From: Endothia cerciana | Taxonomy: Eukaryota; Ascomycota; Sordariomycetes; Diaporthales; Cryphonectriaceae | DNA length: 64,000 bases | Reading direction: 5' to 3' | Assembly: GCA_026119935.1 (NCBI GenBank) | Contig: JALRMH010000030.1 | Location: forward strand, 248,001-312,000 | Part shown: positions 22,357-32,357 of the stretch, in pieces | Position numbering within the stretch: position 1 is the stretch's first letter | Layout: each line of letters starts with the position of its first letter | Notes under the pieces: model-generated | Seen by the model: only the letters and a program-made list of their open reading frames with translations | Databases searched by the model: none | What the model was told of the DNA's origin: nothing | Program-made: the position numbers and the translations under genes

Positions 22357-23563
22357 GACGCAAGGCCAGCCTGCAGCAAGGAGGTCGTCCAGCTTTAAAA
22401 GGGGGTTTTTCTCGTGAAGAAAAATTACCCACAGTGCCACTTCGTCCAATCTAACGAACCCTTCCTTGGGGGGGTTCGCGCATAGAAGCTCTGGTATAAG
22501 CTCTTTGCCTGGCGTGTTGTGCTCCCTGCAATGTCACCCAACTCTATGTCGACCCGCACCGAATATTGAGGCGAGCAGGTTTGGGGAAATGCAGTCTGCA
22601 GGCCAAGCAATCAGATCAGGTTCAGCCTCCTCTGCATCCGCTCCTCAATATCTTCCCCCAATGCATATGCATGGCTCCATGACAGCGCTCGCTCGCTCGC
22701 TCCCACCCCGAAGAAAATTCCGCCGGGGCAGCGCCGTACACGTTTGTCTCATATCCCCGAGGCTACTTTTACACTATACCTAGATAACTATAACCACTCG
22801 AGCCTTCTCCCCGCCATTCCGCGCCCGCCCGCGATTCGGCGATTCGGCTCCTACATCTGAGTCGTGCGGAAATTATGAGCTACCATTCACCCTTCACCCT
22901 TGCCCAGCGCAACCGGATGGGTCCCGGCGAGCTGCCAGGGCCATCTGCGAACCGCGCAGGAACGGTACGGATGGACGGACGGACGGGTCTCGAATGCATG
23001 CCGCACGTGCCAGGCGTGAGGGATTGGATCTGGAAGACGACGCCGCTGATCTCGGCCCTTCATGCATACCCAGCTTGCCTACGGGAGGGATGAGGACACA
23101 AAAGGCGCCACCACTCGGCAACGCCCCAAACCTGGAAGTTGGGGAGGAGGCCCCTTGTTCAGGCCCTTTGTTCATGCCCTCTGCTCCTCGGTGGGCCATG
23201 CCGTTTTCCCGTCTTCCCCACGGGGGAGGGCATGTATGTTTGCCGCAGGGGGAGACTGGCAGACCCAGGAAATAGATCTGGAGTCCGCCGGCGCGCGGTT
23301 TGCCAAGCTGCTTCTTTGGCAGACACCAAAAGCGGTTCTAGGCCCGGCATCGCTGCGTCAGGGTTTCTCCTGGAGGCTTTTTGGTGGACATGGGTGACGC
23401 GCAGCTACGACGGCGACCCCATCCCGTGGCCTCCGTGCACCACCCCATCGCTCGGCCGAGCTGGGAGGGCTGGAGAGCGTTTACCCCCGAGGAGGGGGGG
23501 GGGGGGGCGGGCCGCCGACGAGGAGGAGGGCGGCGGTGGCCCTTGGTACAGACGCCGATCAGA

Positions 23564-23571
23564 TATATAAA
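23564..23571 (+). promoter_or_regulatory. TATA box of the tannase gene
   Basis: TATATAAA lies 186 bp upstream of the ATG at 23757. Confidence 0.55.
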
Positions 23572-23756
23572 CGACGATCCTTCTTGCCAGTAATCTATCT
23601 CGGAAGGGGGGGGGGGGAGGTCCTCGCCTCAAGTCCGCAACGGCGTCCACGCGTGCTCCCCAAAGCCAACGTCGTCCCTGCGCGTCTCCACCCCGATCCG
23701 CGCCACTCGAGCACTTTTTGTTGAGCCGGCTGGCCTTGCGCAGACAGGCCGCAACC

Positions 23757-25643
23757 ATGAGCCAACGGTCGTCGCGCGCGGCCCTGGCCGTCGCTGCCGC
23801 CGCCGCCGCCCTGACGGCTACCGTCCGGGCCGCAAGCCTCGACGATGTCTGCACTCCTACATACGCCGCGGCACACCTCCCGGCCAGCGGCTACTACGAC
23901 CACGTCGGCCTGACCATCAACGCCGACAGCGTCACCGCCAACCCGGTCACCAACTATACGGTCGGGCCGACGGACTCGGTCTTCTACCCGGCGGCCAACT
24001 TCGACTACTGCAACGTGACCTTCACGTACACCCACGATGGCCGGGACGACGAGGTGCTCCTCACGCTGTGGCTGCCGTCGCCTGACAACTTCCAGAACCG
24101 CTGGCTGTCGACCGGCGGTGGCGGCTACGCCATCAACTCCGAGACAGAATCCCTCCCCGGAGGTGTCATGTACGGTGCCGCATCCGGCCAGACGGACGGC
24201 GGCTTCGGCGTATACCAGGAAAACGCCATCTCCACGTTCCTCGTCGAGAACGGCACCGTCGACTGGCAGAACGTCTACATGTTCGGCTACCAGGCCATCA
24301 GGGAGCTCAGCCTGCTCGGCCGCGAGTTCACGCAGAACTTCTTCGAGACGAACGGGACAAAGCTCTACACGTACTACCAGGTAAGGAAACCTTCTCCCCC
24401 CCTTCTCCCGGCGTGGGGGCGCCGTTGATTCCCTCTGTCATCCTCATCTGCATCACTTACGTGGAGGCTCACAAACATCCCCCCGCAGGGCTGCTCTGAG
24501 GGTGGTCGTGAGGGCTGGAGCCAGGCTCAGCGGTTCGGTGACGCCTACGACGGCGCGACCATCGGCGCGCCGGCCTTCCGCTACGCCTTCCAACAGGTGC
24601 AGCATCTGTACTCGAACGTTGTGGAGCAGACGCTGGGCTACTACCCGCCGCCCTGCGAGCTGGAGAAGATCATGAACGAGACCATCGCGAGCTGCGACGG
24701 TCTGGACGGCAGGCTCGACGGCGTCGTCTCTCGGACCGAACTGTGCACCGCATCGTACAACATCAGCTCCACCCTGGGTCTCCCCTACTACTGTGCCGCC
24801 TCCAGCGGCGGCGGCTACGGGAAGCGCCAGTTCGGCGGGGGCTCGACCCCGGCCCAGAACGGCACGGTGAGCGCCCAGGGTATCGCGGTCGCGCAGAAGA
24901 TCCTGGACGGCCTCCACGACGACGAGGGCAAGCGCGTGTACTTCTCCTACACGCCGTCGTCGACCTGGACCGACGCCCAGACCACCTACAACTCGGAGAA
25001 GGGCGAGTGGGAGCTCGACGTCACCTCCCTGGGCGGCTCGTTCGTCGAGGTCCTGCTGGAGCTGCTCGACGGCGACAACCTGCCCAGCCTCGACAACGTC
25101 ACGTACTCCACGCTGCGCAACTGGATCTACCAGGGCTGGAACGAGTACCAGGACAGCCTCATGACCAACTGGCCGGACCTGTCCCCCACCAAGGACGCCG
25201 GCACCAAGGTCATCCACTTCCACGGGGAGTCCGACTTCAGCATCCCGACCGAGTCCTCCGTGCGGTACTGGAACTCGGTCCGCGAGGTCATGAACCCGGG
25301 CGCCTCGTACAACGACAGCGTGGCCGCGACCCAGGACTTCTACAGGCTGTTCCTGGTCCCGGGGGGCTCGCACTGCGCCGTGAACACCTACGAGCCCAAC
25401 GGGCCCTGGCCGCAGACCAACCTCGCGGTCCTCATCGACTGGGTCGAGAACGGCAACGCGCCCGACACGCTCAACGCGACCGTCCTGCAGGGCAGCAACC
25501 TCGGCCAGAACCAGCAGATCTGCCTGTTCCCGCTCCGGCCCCTCTGGGCCAACAACGGCACCGCCATGGAGTGCGTGTACGACCAGGCGAGCATCGACAG
25601 CTGGGACCACGACCTGGACTCTTTCCTCATGCCCGTCTACTGA
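23757..25643 (+). CDS. Secreted tannase/feruloyl esterase family enzyme
   Basis: Model join(23757..24380,24489..25643), 592 residues, close to the usual length of fungal tannases (about 580). Residues 1-25 are a signal peptide with an Ala-rich core. The serine-hydrolase triad and its linking disulfide are visible: Cys210-Ser211 in GCSEGGREGW, Asp457 in HGESDFSIP and His503-Cys504 in GGSHCAVN, the CS-D-HC motif of this family. Many N-x-S/T sites fit secretion. Tannases release gallic acid from hydrolysable tannins; feruloyl esterases of the same family release ferulate from plant cell walls, and sequence alone does not decide which. The intron (GTAAGG...CTTAC...CGCAG) is phase 0 directly ahead of the nucleophile motif. 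ATG at 23757 has context CAACCATGA. It suggests life on plant material. Confidence 0.9.
24381..24488 (+). other. Intron of the tannase gene
   Basis: 108 bp, GTAAGG donor and CCCGCAG acceptor; removal joins YYQ to GCSEGG. Confidence 0.85.
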
Positions 25644-25711
25644 TCTTGATAATAAATACTTGGCCCCGGCGCGATGCAGGGGGACTGCCTAATATTCGAT
25701 TCATAAAATAC

Positions 25712-25732
25712 ATATATATATATATATATATT
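25712..25732. repeat. (TA)n microsatellite
   Basis: About ten TA units 70 bp downstream of the tannase stop codon. Confidence 0.85.
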
Positions 25733-28315
25733 GATCAGTCTGCTTTTAAGTCATTCCAGGCCCTCGTCGTGTCCCGTAGCAGATGATACCATGATGAGTG
25801 AACTGGGGCACGACGGAGGGCGGAAGTGCTACCTAGGGGAGACCTGTGAAGTCCTATGGATGCTACCCCCCCCCCCCCCAGCGAGGATATTGCCCCACGT
25901 CCTGTCTTCCCTCCCTAGTCCCCCAGTAACGTCGGAATGCCATACACGAACGAGATCAGCCACTGCTTGACGCGGTAAAGATGAGCCGCTCCTACCTAGT
26001 TACGATTCCCAGAGTCGGTCGGGTCGGTACAGTGTTGCGCGTGCGGCGCTCCTTACCTGCGTCAGTATGACGGTCGTTCACAGCGTAGCAGCTGAACTTG
26101 GCCAGAGATTAGTATGGGAGGACGACATAGGCTGATCGTCTAGTCTGCCAGTCACGCTTCCGAGGATAACCCTTTCGACCCAAACAGGGTCCCAGTCACA
26201 AGCCAAAGGGTCGGCATCGAGGATCTGTTTGTGAGCCCTGTTAGAAAACACAATCATCAACATTTCCTACATGAGGGAAGGGGGTTTTTGGGGGGGGGGT
26301 GGGGGGGTTGATTCGACGACTGAGGATTCAATACAGGGCATCTGAGCTTCGTCCTCCCCCAACCTTCCATTGTTGTGGCAGGGCATCCCCTGACTTGGGA
26401 TACTTACATTGCCAATATCACGGGAATGCGCCCTTGGTCACACATTCCGGGCAGATGCGCTTCGTCGATAAAGGTCAGCCCCACCGGGGCTCCGTAGACC
26501 TTCTCACGCTGGCTCGGACACTGCCTGTCCCCCCCCTCCCCCCCGGAGCCGCATCCCCCGGGAGGTGACGGTGCGAGAACGGGGATCCCCAGCCGCTCAT
26601 GCAACGCCCCTTGGAGGCGGCTGATCTTGGAGACGTTCTGCCCAAAGGATCCGGCGTCCTTCGGGGGAGGAGACTACGGTCCGGCCGAGCCGCTGACGCC
26701 CCGCGGGGAAAGGTATCGGTCAGGGGGCGTGGTACTGCTCGGCCACGGGGTCACGGCATCCAAGGCTTGTGGTCGCTTGCCGCCTCCGGGTCGGACCGGG
26801 AATGGAAGCGCATCACCACGCCTGCTCGCAAGCCCGGATGAGCTGTCGGTAGGCCTGCTCCTTTCTGGGCAAGGCGGTCCCGTTCGCCCTGCAGGCCATG
26901 CGCGACAAAGACGTGATAGCGCCGATGCAGCCTTGCGTCGTGTGTCTGGGTGCGCATCTCAAACAGCACCCCTCAGGGATGAATTCCGACAGGGACAGCA
27001 GCCTCAACTGGCCGGACTCATCCCTCCGAAGGATGCCGCTGAAGTGTCCCCAGCACTCGGCCTCTGCAAGGCCCCAGGTTCTTACTGGTTGCTCGTGGCC
27101 AAACTATACACACTGGTGGACGGCTCGTGGGCCGGGCGTTCCGAGGAGGAGGAAAGTTGCATGAAGGTCTCATGAATCTCCCCTGTCTCCCGCCATGTCC
27201 CTCCCTTGCACGGTGGCATGTCTGTCGCTGTCAGTGAGTGACACATTTTCAGGTTATCCCAGGTCTGACAGCGCACCAGCGTTGGGTACCCGGAACTTGG
27301 TTTCTGACGTGGGACTGTGGAAGTATTACTCCGGTCTGGAAAATAGGCCCCATGCTATTGTTCCGATGTGTAGGCTCGAGCTTGGCTCTTGTGGCTTGTG
27401 CAAGGGCCACCATTGTCCACGACAAGGCTGTTGTCTACCCCGGGGGCGAGTGTTGCATGTCCTGTGTATCCAGACTGAGGTGGGCAGCCGGTGTGCACTA
27501 CAATGACCGGGTTCCGTCGAATTATTCTCTCTCATTGGTGTCGCCGCATATTTCAGTCGCGAGAGGAGGAGGAGGCAGGAAAAGTGGAGAGGCCGTAGGA
27601 ACAAAGTAAGGTTAAAATAAATAAGATCCGAGACCCCTGCTTTGAAACCGGTGATTAATATTACCCTGGATCCTGGGGTGACCCCCATTCGGACCCCGTC
27701 TGTGGATCTCAAGCCAGATCGCTTGGGGGCTGGAGCCCACCATGAGCATCTCGTCAGCTGGCTGCAGTCTGCTCTGGCCTGTCCGGTCTGTGGGCCTCCA
27801 GGTTGTTTCCCCAGACCTCGTCGTACATATCAACAGGTCTGCCTATGGTGCCGTGACAGACAGCCCGTTATAGCTTCAGCCCGCCACCATAGAGAGCGCT
27901 AGGGAGTGTCAGGCCTACACCGCTCCCGTTGTTGGATAAACGCGCCCACTCTACTCATCTTGAAAAGGATGTTTGGGGGGAGGGGGGGGGGGGGCGGCTC
28001 CCCGGCCAGCCTACGAGGCACCCATGGAGATGAAAGACGCACAAGAGCGAGTCCAGGTCAGGCGCGGGGCTTAAGGCTATACTGGCAGGGAAGACCGATA
28101 TCACCCCATGGTGATGGTATGGTGTGCTGTTGGGGGTGGGCAACATGAATGTCAGGCGAACATGGCACATATCACATAAGAAGTACGCATCCATAGGAGC
28201 CGTCAGCTGAACCGCTAGATTGGTCTGTCAACCTGCAATGCGTTGCCCCTGGATCCGCGCCGCCGAGGCGTGGCGCTCCACGGCGGCGATGTTGCGCGGC
28301 GGCCGCGGTGCCTCC

Positions 28316-28350
28316 CCCTCCTCCTCCTCCTCCTCCTCCTCCTCCTCATC
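28316..28350. repeat. (CTC)n trinucleotide repeat
   Basis: About eleven CTC units just downstream of the carbonic anhydrase gene. Confidence 0.8.
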
Positions 28351-28458
28351 CTCCCCTGGTCACCCCACATGTCCGCCGCCGCCCCCGTCCGTCAGCTTAC
28401 GGTTCTCCCTGCCGCCCCACCAGCCCCCGAACCACCGATCTGCCCCGTCCGGTGACGC

Positions 28459-29415
28459 CTAGTCCGTCAGGTTGTAGATCTTCTGGATGTCCCTCAGGGT
28501 GGAGGCGAAGTCGAACTTAAGGTCCTTCAGCAGGCCGTCCTTGAAGCCGAAGACCCAGCCGTGCACGACGGGGAACTGCTTCTCGCCGTAGCTCTTCTGC
28601 ACGGCGGCGGTCTTCATGACGTTCCTGCACTGCTCGATGACGTTGAGCTCGACGAGGCGGTCGTAGCGGGCGCCCTCGCCGGCGATGGCGTCGAGCTCGC
28701 GCTCGTGCAGGCGGTAGACGTCGCGGATGTTGCGCAGCCAGGGGTTGAGCAGGCCCAGGTCCTTGGGGGTCATGGCGGCCTTGACGCCGCCGCAGCCGTA
28801 GTGGCCGCAGACGACGATGTGCTTGACGCCCAGGTGCTCGACGGCGTAGTTGAGGACGGCCATGGCGTTGAGGTCGACGTTGCAGACCAGGTTGGCGATG
28901 TTGCGGTGCACGAAGGCCTCGCCGGGCTCGAGGCCCGTGATCTGCTCGGCGGGGATGCGCGAGTCGCTGCACCCGATCCAGAGGTAGTCCGGGCTCTGGC
29001 CCGCGGTGAGGCGCGTGAAGAAGTCCGGGTCCGCCGCGCGCTTCTCGGCGGCCCAGCGCGTGTTGTGCTCGAAGACGCGGTCGTGCGTCTCCTTAAGGTA
29101 CTGCGACATCTCTTCTTCGCTCATGGTACTGGGTGGGCGTCTGGTGAGGGTGGTGTTGCTACCGGGGGGGTTAGGTGCTGGCGGGTGGTGGCAGCGTGAG
29201 TGTGAGCGTGAGTGTGAGCGCGAGTGTGAGCGTGAGGTTGAGGTTGAGGTTGAGGTTGAGGTTGAGGTTGAGGTTGAGGTTGAGTTCGGGTGTGAGCTGG
29301 TGCTGGTGCCGCTGGGTAGGCGGGGGCGGGAAGCGATATCAAGGCTGGACCTGATGAGGGCTGTGGTGGGTCGCGAGAGGTGATTGAGCCGAGAGCAGAG
29401 ACGTCCTCTTATCAT
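28459..29415 (-). CDS. Beta-class carbonic anhydrase
   Basis: Hydrates CO2 to bicarbonate. From the internal ATG at 29124 the protein has 221 residues, the usual size, and shows the zinc ligands Cys52 (WIGCSDSR, with the Asp54-Arg56 dyad), His108 and Cys111 (VVCGHYGCGGV). The same frame runs upstream without a stop to an ATG at 29415, giving 318 residues. That extension starts Arg-rich and acid-free (MIRGRLCSRLNHLSRPTTAL), like a mitochondrial presequence, then has Ser-Thr and Arg-Ser-His repeats encoded by a minisatellite. Either the long form is a mitochondrial isoform or the extension is untranslated leader; the internal ATG has a good context (AGTACCATGA). Fungal homologues (yeast Nce103) supply bicarbonate for carboxylases in air. 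It lies 1 kb downstream of the oxalate decarboxylase gene, on the same strand. Confidence 0.9.
   Translation of the reverse strand: MIRGRLCSRLNHLSRPTTALIRSSLDIASRPRLPSGTSTSSHPNSTSTSTSTSTSTSTSTSRSHSRSHSRSHSRCHHPPAPNPPGSNTTLTRRPPSTMSEEEMSQYLKETHDRVFEHNTRWAAEKRAADPDFFTRLTAGQSPDYLWIGCSDSRIPAEQITGLEPGEAFVHRNIANLVCNVDLNAMAVLNYAVEHLGVKHIVVCGHYGCGGVKAAMTPKDLGLLNPWLRNIRDVYRLHERELDAIAGEGARYDRLVELNVIEQCRNVMKTAAVQKSYGEKQFPVVHGWVFGFKDGLLKDLKFDFASTLRDIQKIYNLTD
29194..29284. repeat. Minisatellite: 12-bp and 6-bp units in the carbonic anhydrase 5' region
   Basis: Units of GTGAGCGTGAGT type are followed by about nine GTTGAG units. In the long reading frame these encode the Arg-Ser-His and Ser-Thr repeats. 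Confidence 0.85.
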
Positions 29416-29681
29416 GGCAGTTGGCGGCGAAAGGGCCTGAACGGGGCTGCTCCCTGTGGTCGTGATCGTGACCAGTGTCGGGAGAGGGGACGATCTTAAA
29501 TCGCCCTCGTCCCTTTAAAACCAAAAAAAAATAAAAAAGTTTAAAAAAAATTAAAAAAAAGGCTCTTAGGGCCTCTAGCGCCAGCACCCGTGGGTCAGCG
29601 GCGTCACTGTGGCTGGCCTGGTGACGCTGATCGTCTCGGACCCATCTTCGCAAGGTGTCCCGCTGGTGCGCGGTTTCGAGA

Positions 29682-29735
29682 AGGAGAGGGAGAGGGAGAG
29701 GGAGAGGGAGAGGAGGAGGAAGAGGAAGAGGAAGG
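29682..29735. repeat. (GGGAGA)n purine tract
   Basis: Hexamer GGGAGA repeated, grading into GGAAGA units. Confidence 0.8.
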
Positions 29736-29863
29736 AAAACCGAGTCTCGAGGCGCTGGCGATTGGCGCGAGATATGCTGATACGGAAGAGGCCAGGGCGG
29801 ACAGATAGCCTTTGTCTCTTGCTGCGCCGTGCATCCTCGTCTCTCTGCAGGCAGGCTTGCATA

Positions 29864-29894
29864 TACATACATACATACATACATACATACATAC
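29864..29894. repeat. (CATA)n microsatellite
   Basis: About seven tetranucleotide units. Confidence 0.85.
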
Positions 29895-30446
29895 GTGGCC
29901 CTTGGTTGTGTGTCAGCAACTTACAGTGCTTACACACGTGCCAACAGATCACAGACCAGAAGGGATGGGTGGCTATCACAGATTTAGAAACATAAGCGCC
30001 TGGGCCTATAGATACGCAAAACATCAAAGGCTGGGCTCGGCCGGGTTTGTTACAGGAAGTACCCTGGATCAGGCAGGAGAGGAGAGGAGGGGGAGAGGAC
30101 GTGGGTCTTTTTGACCCCGGCCCTGAAGTTTAAATGGTGTCATGCAGGATCTTGTCCTCTTGGCCAAGCCCGTTGGAGAGGATAATTACCCACCGAGACC
30201 GATGGCAAAAAACTCCTCGCGGCGGTTATCGATCGATCGTCGGGGGGGGGGGGGGCGTCGATCGGCTTACAGTATGATTCACGCACCACGGTGCCAAGCA
30301 GGTCTCGCCGCCCGAAGCATGATAGCTGCACCGTGAGGGAGAACAGAGGTGTTATATAGGGACGCAACGGGTTAATAATCTCTAAAGATTCACCGCACCC
30401 GGCAGCCGACTGATTATTGCTGATTGTTGTGCCGCTTTAGGGCCGA

Positions 30447-32223
30447 TCAGGCAAAGAAGGTAACCTTCCTCCTCGTCTCCTCCACCACGCCGTCCCCGAG
30501 AGACCTGGCCCCGGCCTGCGCGGTCGCCGCCGTGCTGCTGCTGGAGTCCCCGACCACGGCCGCCGCCAGCGCCGTCATGTTGGTCGGGCCCTGCTTGATA
30601 TACTGCTTCTCCTTGGGCAGGCTGTCCCACACGCCGTCCGCCAGGTGCAGGTGGTCCTGCACCACCTGCTTGGGCGTCAGGGCGAGCCACTGCGCGGCGC
30701 TGATGTCGCTGAACCGGGCGGCCTGCAGCACCTCGAGGAAGACGACGTCCTCGTCGCCCGTGTTCTCCACGTAGTGCGACGCCGCCTGCGGGATGTACCC
30801 CACGCTGCCCGCCGTGAAGTCGAACGTCCGCGCCGCCTCGGGCGCCTGGAACACCGTGATGCGCGCCGACCCCTGCAGGAAGTAGTTCCACTCCGGCGAC
30901 GTCGTGTGCCAGTGGATCTCGCGCATCGCCCCCGGCTGCACCGTCACGAGCGCCGCCGCGAAGTTCACCGCCACCGGGAACGTCGTCGCGTCCAGGACCT
31001 TGACCGAGCCCCCGGGTACCTCGTACGGTGCCTGCTGGGACCAGTGGTACGTCTGCGACGCGTTGGTGCCGTCCGCCGACCCGGCGGAGGACGTCGGGTT
31101 CTGGGCGTCGTCGATCGCCTTCGGCTGGGGCGTCCCGTTGAAGATCTGGACAGGCGCACACACACACACACAGGTACGGTCAGCGGTCAGGTCTGCCGGG
31201 TGGCAATAGGGGCAGGGCGGGCGTGCGCCTCTGGACTCACGTATAGCTCGTCCTGCGGGATGTTGTTGAAGGCGCTCGGGTCCGCCTCGAAGTTCTTGGA
31301 CAGGACGCTGATGGGCGTCCGCAGGAACATCTCCGACACCAGGAAGGTCTCGTCCTCGCTGAAGGCCCCGTCGTCGAAGACCAGCAGGAACTCGACGCCC
31401 TCCTCGAACGCCTGGATGCTGTGCGGCACCCCGGACGGGAAGAACCAGACGTCCCCGGCGCACACGTCGTCGACAAAGGTCCGGCCGGTGGTGTCGACGG
31501 ACGACACCCGCACGCACCCGTTGAGGACGAGCGACCACTCGTTGGCCGTGTGCCAGTGCAGCTCGCGGTACGCGTGGGGGCCCAGGCGCATGTCGACGCC
31601 GGCCATGGCCGTGGCGCTGGGGAGCACCTCCTCGTTCTGCTGGCGCGCCCAGCCCGCGCCGGCGTCGGAGCCCTGCCGGTTGTGCGACAGGCCGAGCGGC
31701 CACATCGCCTGGGCGACGTCCCCGTTGTCGGTGCCCGGGATGGCGTACACGTCCGGGTTGATGCGCTCGTAGTAGTACGTCCTCGGGCCCGGGTCCGTGC
31801 CGCCGTAGCCGCCCCGGACGGGCTGCGGCGCGTCCACGCTGTTGAAGTCCAGGTACAGGCCGAGCTTGCTGTCCGCGCCCTGCCCGTCGACGTACTCTGG
31901 GTTGTCCACCACCGCGGACTCCGAGGACGAGCTCGTGTCCGGCTCCGGGGCGAGGCCGCCCAGCAGGTCCTCACTGCCATACAGTGATCCCGACGCGGCG
32001 GTCACGGTCAGGGTGGGCGGGTCAACCCCGCCAACCGACCCGGAGCCCTCGCCATAGTCCCTCATCCTTGGGGAGCAGGTCAGCGACCAGTCGGTGTCGA
32101 GGTGGGCAAACCCTCACCACACCAGGCGGGGGCCAAGACTTACTGAGGGGCAGGTGCGGCCGAGGTGAAGGGCACTGTCTGGAGCAGGCCCAGCGCGAGG
32201 AGGAGGGCGTCCTGTGCGTACAT
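30447..32223 (-). CDS. Secreted bicupin oxalate decarboxylase
   Basis: Model complement(join(30447..31145,31241..32066,32144..32223)), 534 residues. It converts oxalate to formate and CO2 using Mn. Exon 1 encodes a clear signal peptide (ALLLALGLLQTVPFTSAAP). Cupin 1 has metal ligands His197, His199, Glu203 (HWHTANEW) and His242; cupin 2 has His380, His382, Glu387 (HWHTTSPEW) and His426. A lid segment DDGAFSEDETFL (Ser263-Glu264) follows cupin 1, matching the SEN lid whose Glu is the proton donor that separates decarboxylases from oxidases. Introns: GTAAGT...GCTGACC...CCAAG (32067-32143) and GTGAGT...TGTCCAG (31146-31240, containing a TG repeat); frames join exactly. Fungal enzymes of this type detoxify their own or host oxalate. 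The acidic N-terminal region (residues 30-90) is variable. Confidence 0.9.
31146..31240 (-). other. Oxalate decarboxylase intron 2
   Basis: 95 bp with a TG/CA dinucleotide run near its 3' end; phase 0. Confidence 0.8.
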
Positions 32224-32350
32224 GGTAACGAGGGGGGTTGGTCAGGGGGCTGTGGTGGGTTGTGATCTACTCAGGTCTCCACGTGCCGGCCTGTGGCAAG
32301 ATGGCGGCGGCACCTAGCAAGTGTGACAGCACTCGGGGAGGAGGCCGTCC

Positions 32351-32357
32351 TTATAAG
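32351..32357 (-). promoter_or_regulatory. TATA-like element of the oxalate decarboxylase gene
   Basis: CTTATAAGG (palindromic TTATAA) 128 bp upstream of the start codon at 32223. Confidence 0.45.

Larger units (their letters stand above)
21075..23756. other. Divergent intergenic region, 2.7 kb
   Basis: Between the amidase (-) and tannase (+) genes. It contains a short TCGTTCGACA tandem array at 22324-22356, CGCT repeats at 22687-22700, G-runs near 23500 and 23606, and the tannase promoter. No coding sequence is supported. Confidence 0.5.
25644..28458. other. Convergent intergenic region, 2.8 kb
   Basis: Between the tannase (+) and carbonic anhydrase (-) 3' ends. Open frames of up to 182 codons around 26.6-27.2 kb have no recognisable domain on either strand. 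A minus-strand frame near 26404-26604 ends at a good donor (GCAAT|GTAAGTAT), so an unannotated minus-strand exon is possible but I cannot extend it. G- and C-runs are common. Confidence 0.4.
29416..30446. other. Intergenic, simple repeats
   Basis: Holds the promoter of the carbonic anhydrase gene and the 3' side of the oxalate decarboxylase gene. It includes A-runs at 29521-29562, a purine-rich GAGAGG array at 29682-29735 and a CATA array at 29864-29894. No coding sequence seen. Confidence 0.5.

Noticed and set aside
24453..25610. A 385-codon minus-strand frame
   Set aside because: It is the antisense of the tannase second exon, with the Val/Gly/Arg-rich composition typical of GC-rich shadow frames.
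26404..27175. A 182-codon plus-strand frame and minus-strand frames ending at a good splice donor
   Set aside because: No domain in any of them, overlapping frames on both strands, and I could not connect exons into a sensible product.
30645..31772. A 375-codon plus-strand frame
   Set aside because: Antisense shadow of the oxalate decarboxylase gene that also runs through its intron.
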